A stretch of 44,277 bases of DNA from NCBI GenBank assembly GCA_963842155.1, contig CAWJFP010000018.1:1-44277 (forward strand). The letters run 5' to 3'. Source of the stretch: CAWJFP01 sp963842155. GTDB lineage: Bacteria; Pseudomonadota; Alphaproteobacteria; JACZXZ01. Shown in pieces: positions 44,119 to 44,277 of the stretch (the stretch's first letter is position 1; each line of letters begins with the position of its first letter). The translations under genes and the position numbers were made by a program. The notes beneath the pieces are model-generated. The model saw only the letters and a program-made list of their open reading frames with translations. It did no database searches and was not told the DNA's origin.

Positions 44119-44277
44119 TCAGCGTCCTATGCTGAGCCGGTAAGCCAGAAACTCGGGTAGGCCCGCCTCCAGTATCTTTGTTCATCGTGGTTTCCACGTC
44201 GTAGGGAACCCGGCCGTACTCGACGATGCCTTCTGTGTCAAAGAGGGCGAAAGCAGCGCGATTGTCTCGATCGCCCT
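44119..44277 (-). CDS. Metallophosphoesterase family protein, C-terminal fragment
   Basis: The gene enters from the right edge. Readable parts are RAAFALFDTEGIVEYGRVPYDVETTMNK and, after a one-base shift near 44,178, ILEAGLPEFLAYRLSIGR with a TGA at 44,121-44,119. This ending (YD...I..AGLP..LA.RL..G) is typical of small Calcineurin-like phosphoesterases. The catalytic part is outside the window. Confidence 0.55.

Noticed and set aside
1..44277. tRNA or rRNA genes and CRISPR arrays
   Set aside because: None recognised on either strand.

Overview
The window joins two unlike pieces of DNA. Bases 1 to about 28,100 are very GC-rich and read as an alphaproteobacterium. The signs are the hslV-hslU pair, the compact hisB-hisH-hisA-hisF-hisE-HIT run, kup, comM, and rpe followed by a heparinase II/III gene; a Rhodospirillales-type member is my guess, not a demonstrated placement. 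Bases from about 28,100 to the end have lower GC, different codon use and a different gene stock: cdaA-cdaR-glmM (c-di-AMP synthesis), DUF6526, a zinc-ribbon XRE regulator, short palindromic repeats and IS elements. This suits an acidobacterium. The change falls inside one reading frame: a heparinase gene runs in frame into the middle of an ATP synthase alpha gene (atpA) at about 28,100. I read this as a chimeric assembly or, less likely, a recombination scar, so the halves should not be interpreted as one genome until that is checked.

Left half. A huge two-partner-secretion adhesin (174-6352, minus strand) has a TPS domain and nearly fifty 30-residue GLUG repeats. Its leader sequence is duplicated at bases 1-76, which implies a sister adhesin just outside the window. 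Next come hslVU, a cNMP-binding/FHA protein and an M15-like peptidase (minus), then the histidine operon and a HIT protein (plus). Kup and an acyl-CoA dehydrogenase (minus) follow. A two-gene type III polyketide synthase/FAD oxidoreductase unit (minus) is divergent from a Tat-exported EthD-like protein. Then come a hicAB toxin-antitoxin pair with a perfect 18-bp palindromic operator, comM, an LprI/DUF3298 protein, a DUF883/holin-like membrane pair, a single-domain response regulator, rpe and the heparinase.

Right half. A frameshifted atpA tail, a truncated IS630 transposase, glmM-cdaR-cdaA (read cdaA first, minus strand) and an intact IS1634-type transposase with its own near-consensus promoter come first. 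A VapC remnant, a SoxC/SoxD-like sulfite dehydrogenase pair bordered by two copies of a palindromic element, and a secreted seven-bladed beta-propeller follow. Next are a small protein with a duplicated four-cysteine motif, a probable c-di-GMP-I (GEMM) riboswitch with a terminator platform ahead of an XRE regulator, a DUF6526 gene, an ACS-type MFS transporter, an RmlA-like nucleotidyltransferase and the end of a metallophosphoesterase gene.

Many genes are broken by single-base indels (adhesin, type III PKS, atpA, glmM, cdaR, DUF6526, MFS, rmlA, phosphoesterase), while neighbours are perfect. The density is higher in the right half. Because essential genes such as glmM are affected and the correct frames rejoin cleanly, residual sequencing error is the simplest explanation. 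The most interesting leads are the riboswitch-regulator unit, the duplicated cysteine-motif protein, the type III PKS/FAD pair, and the repeats of the right half.
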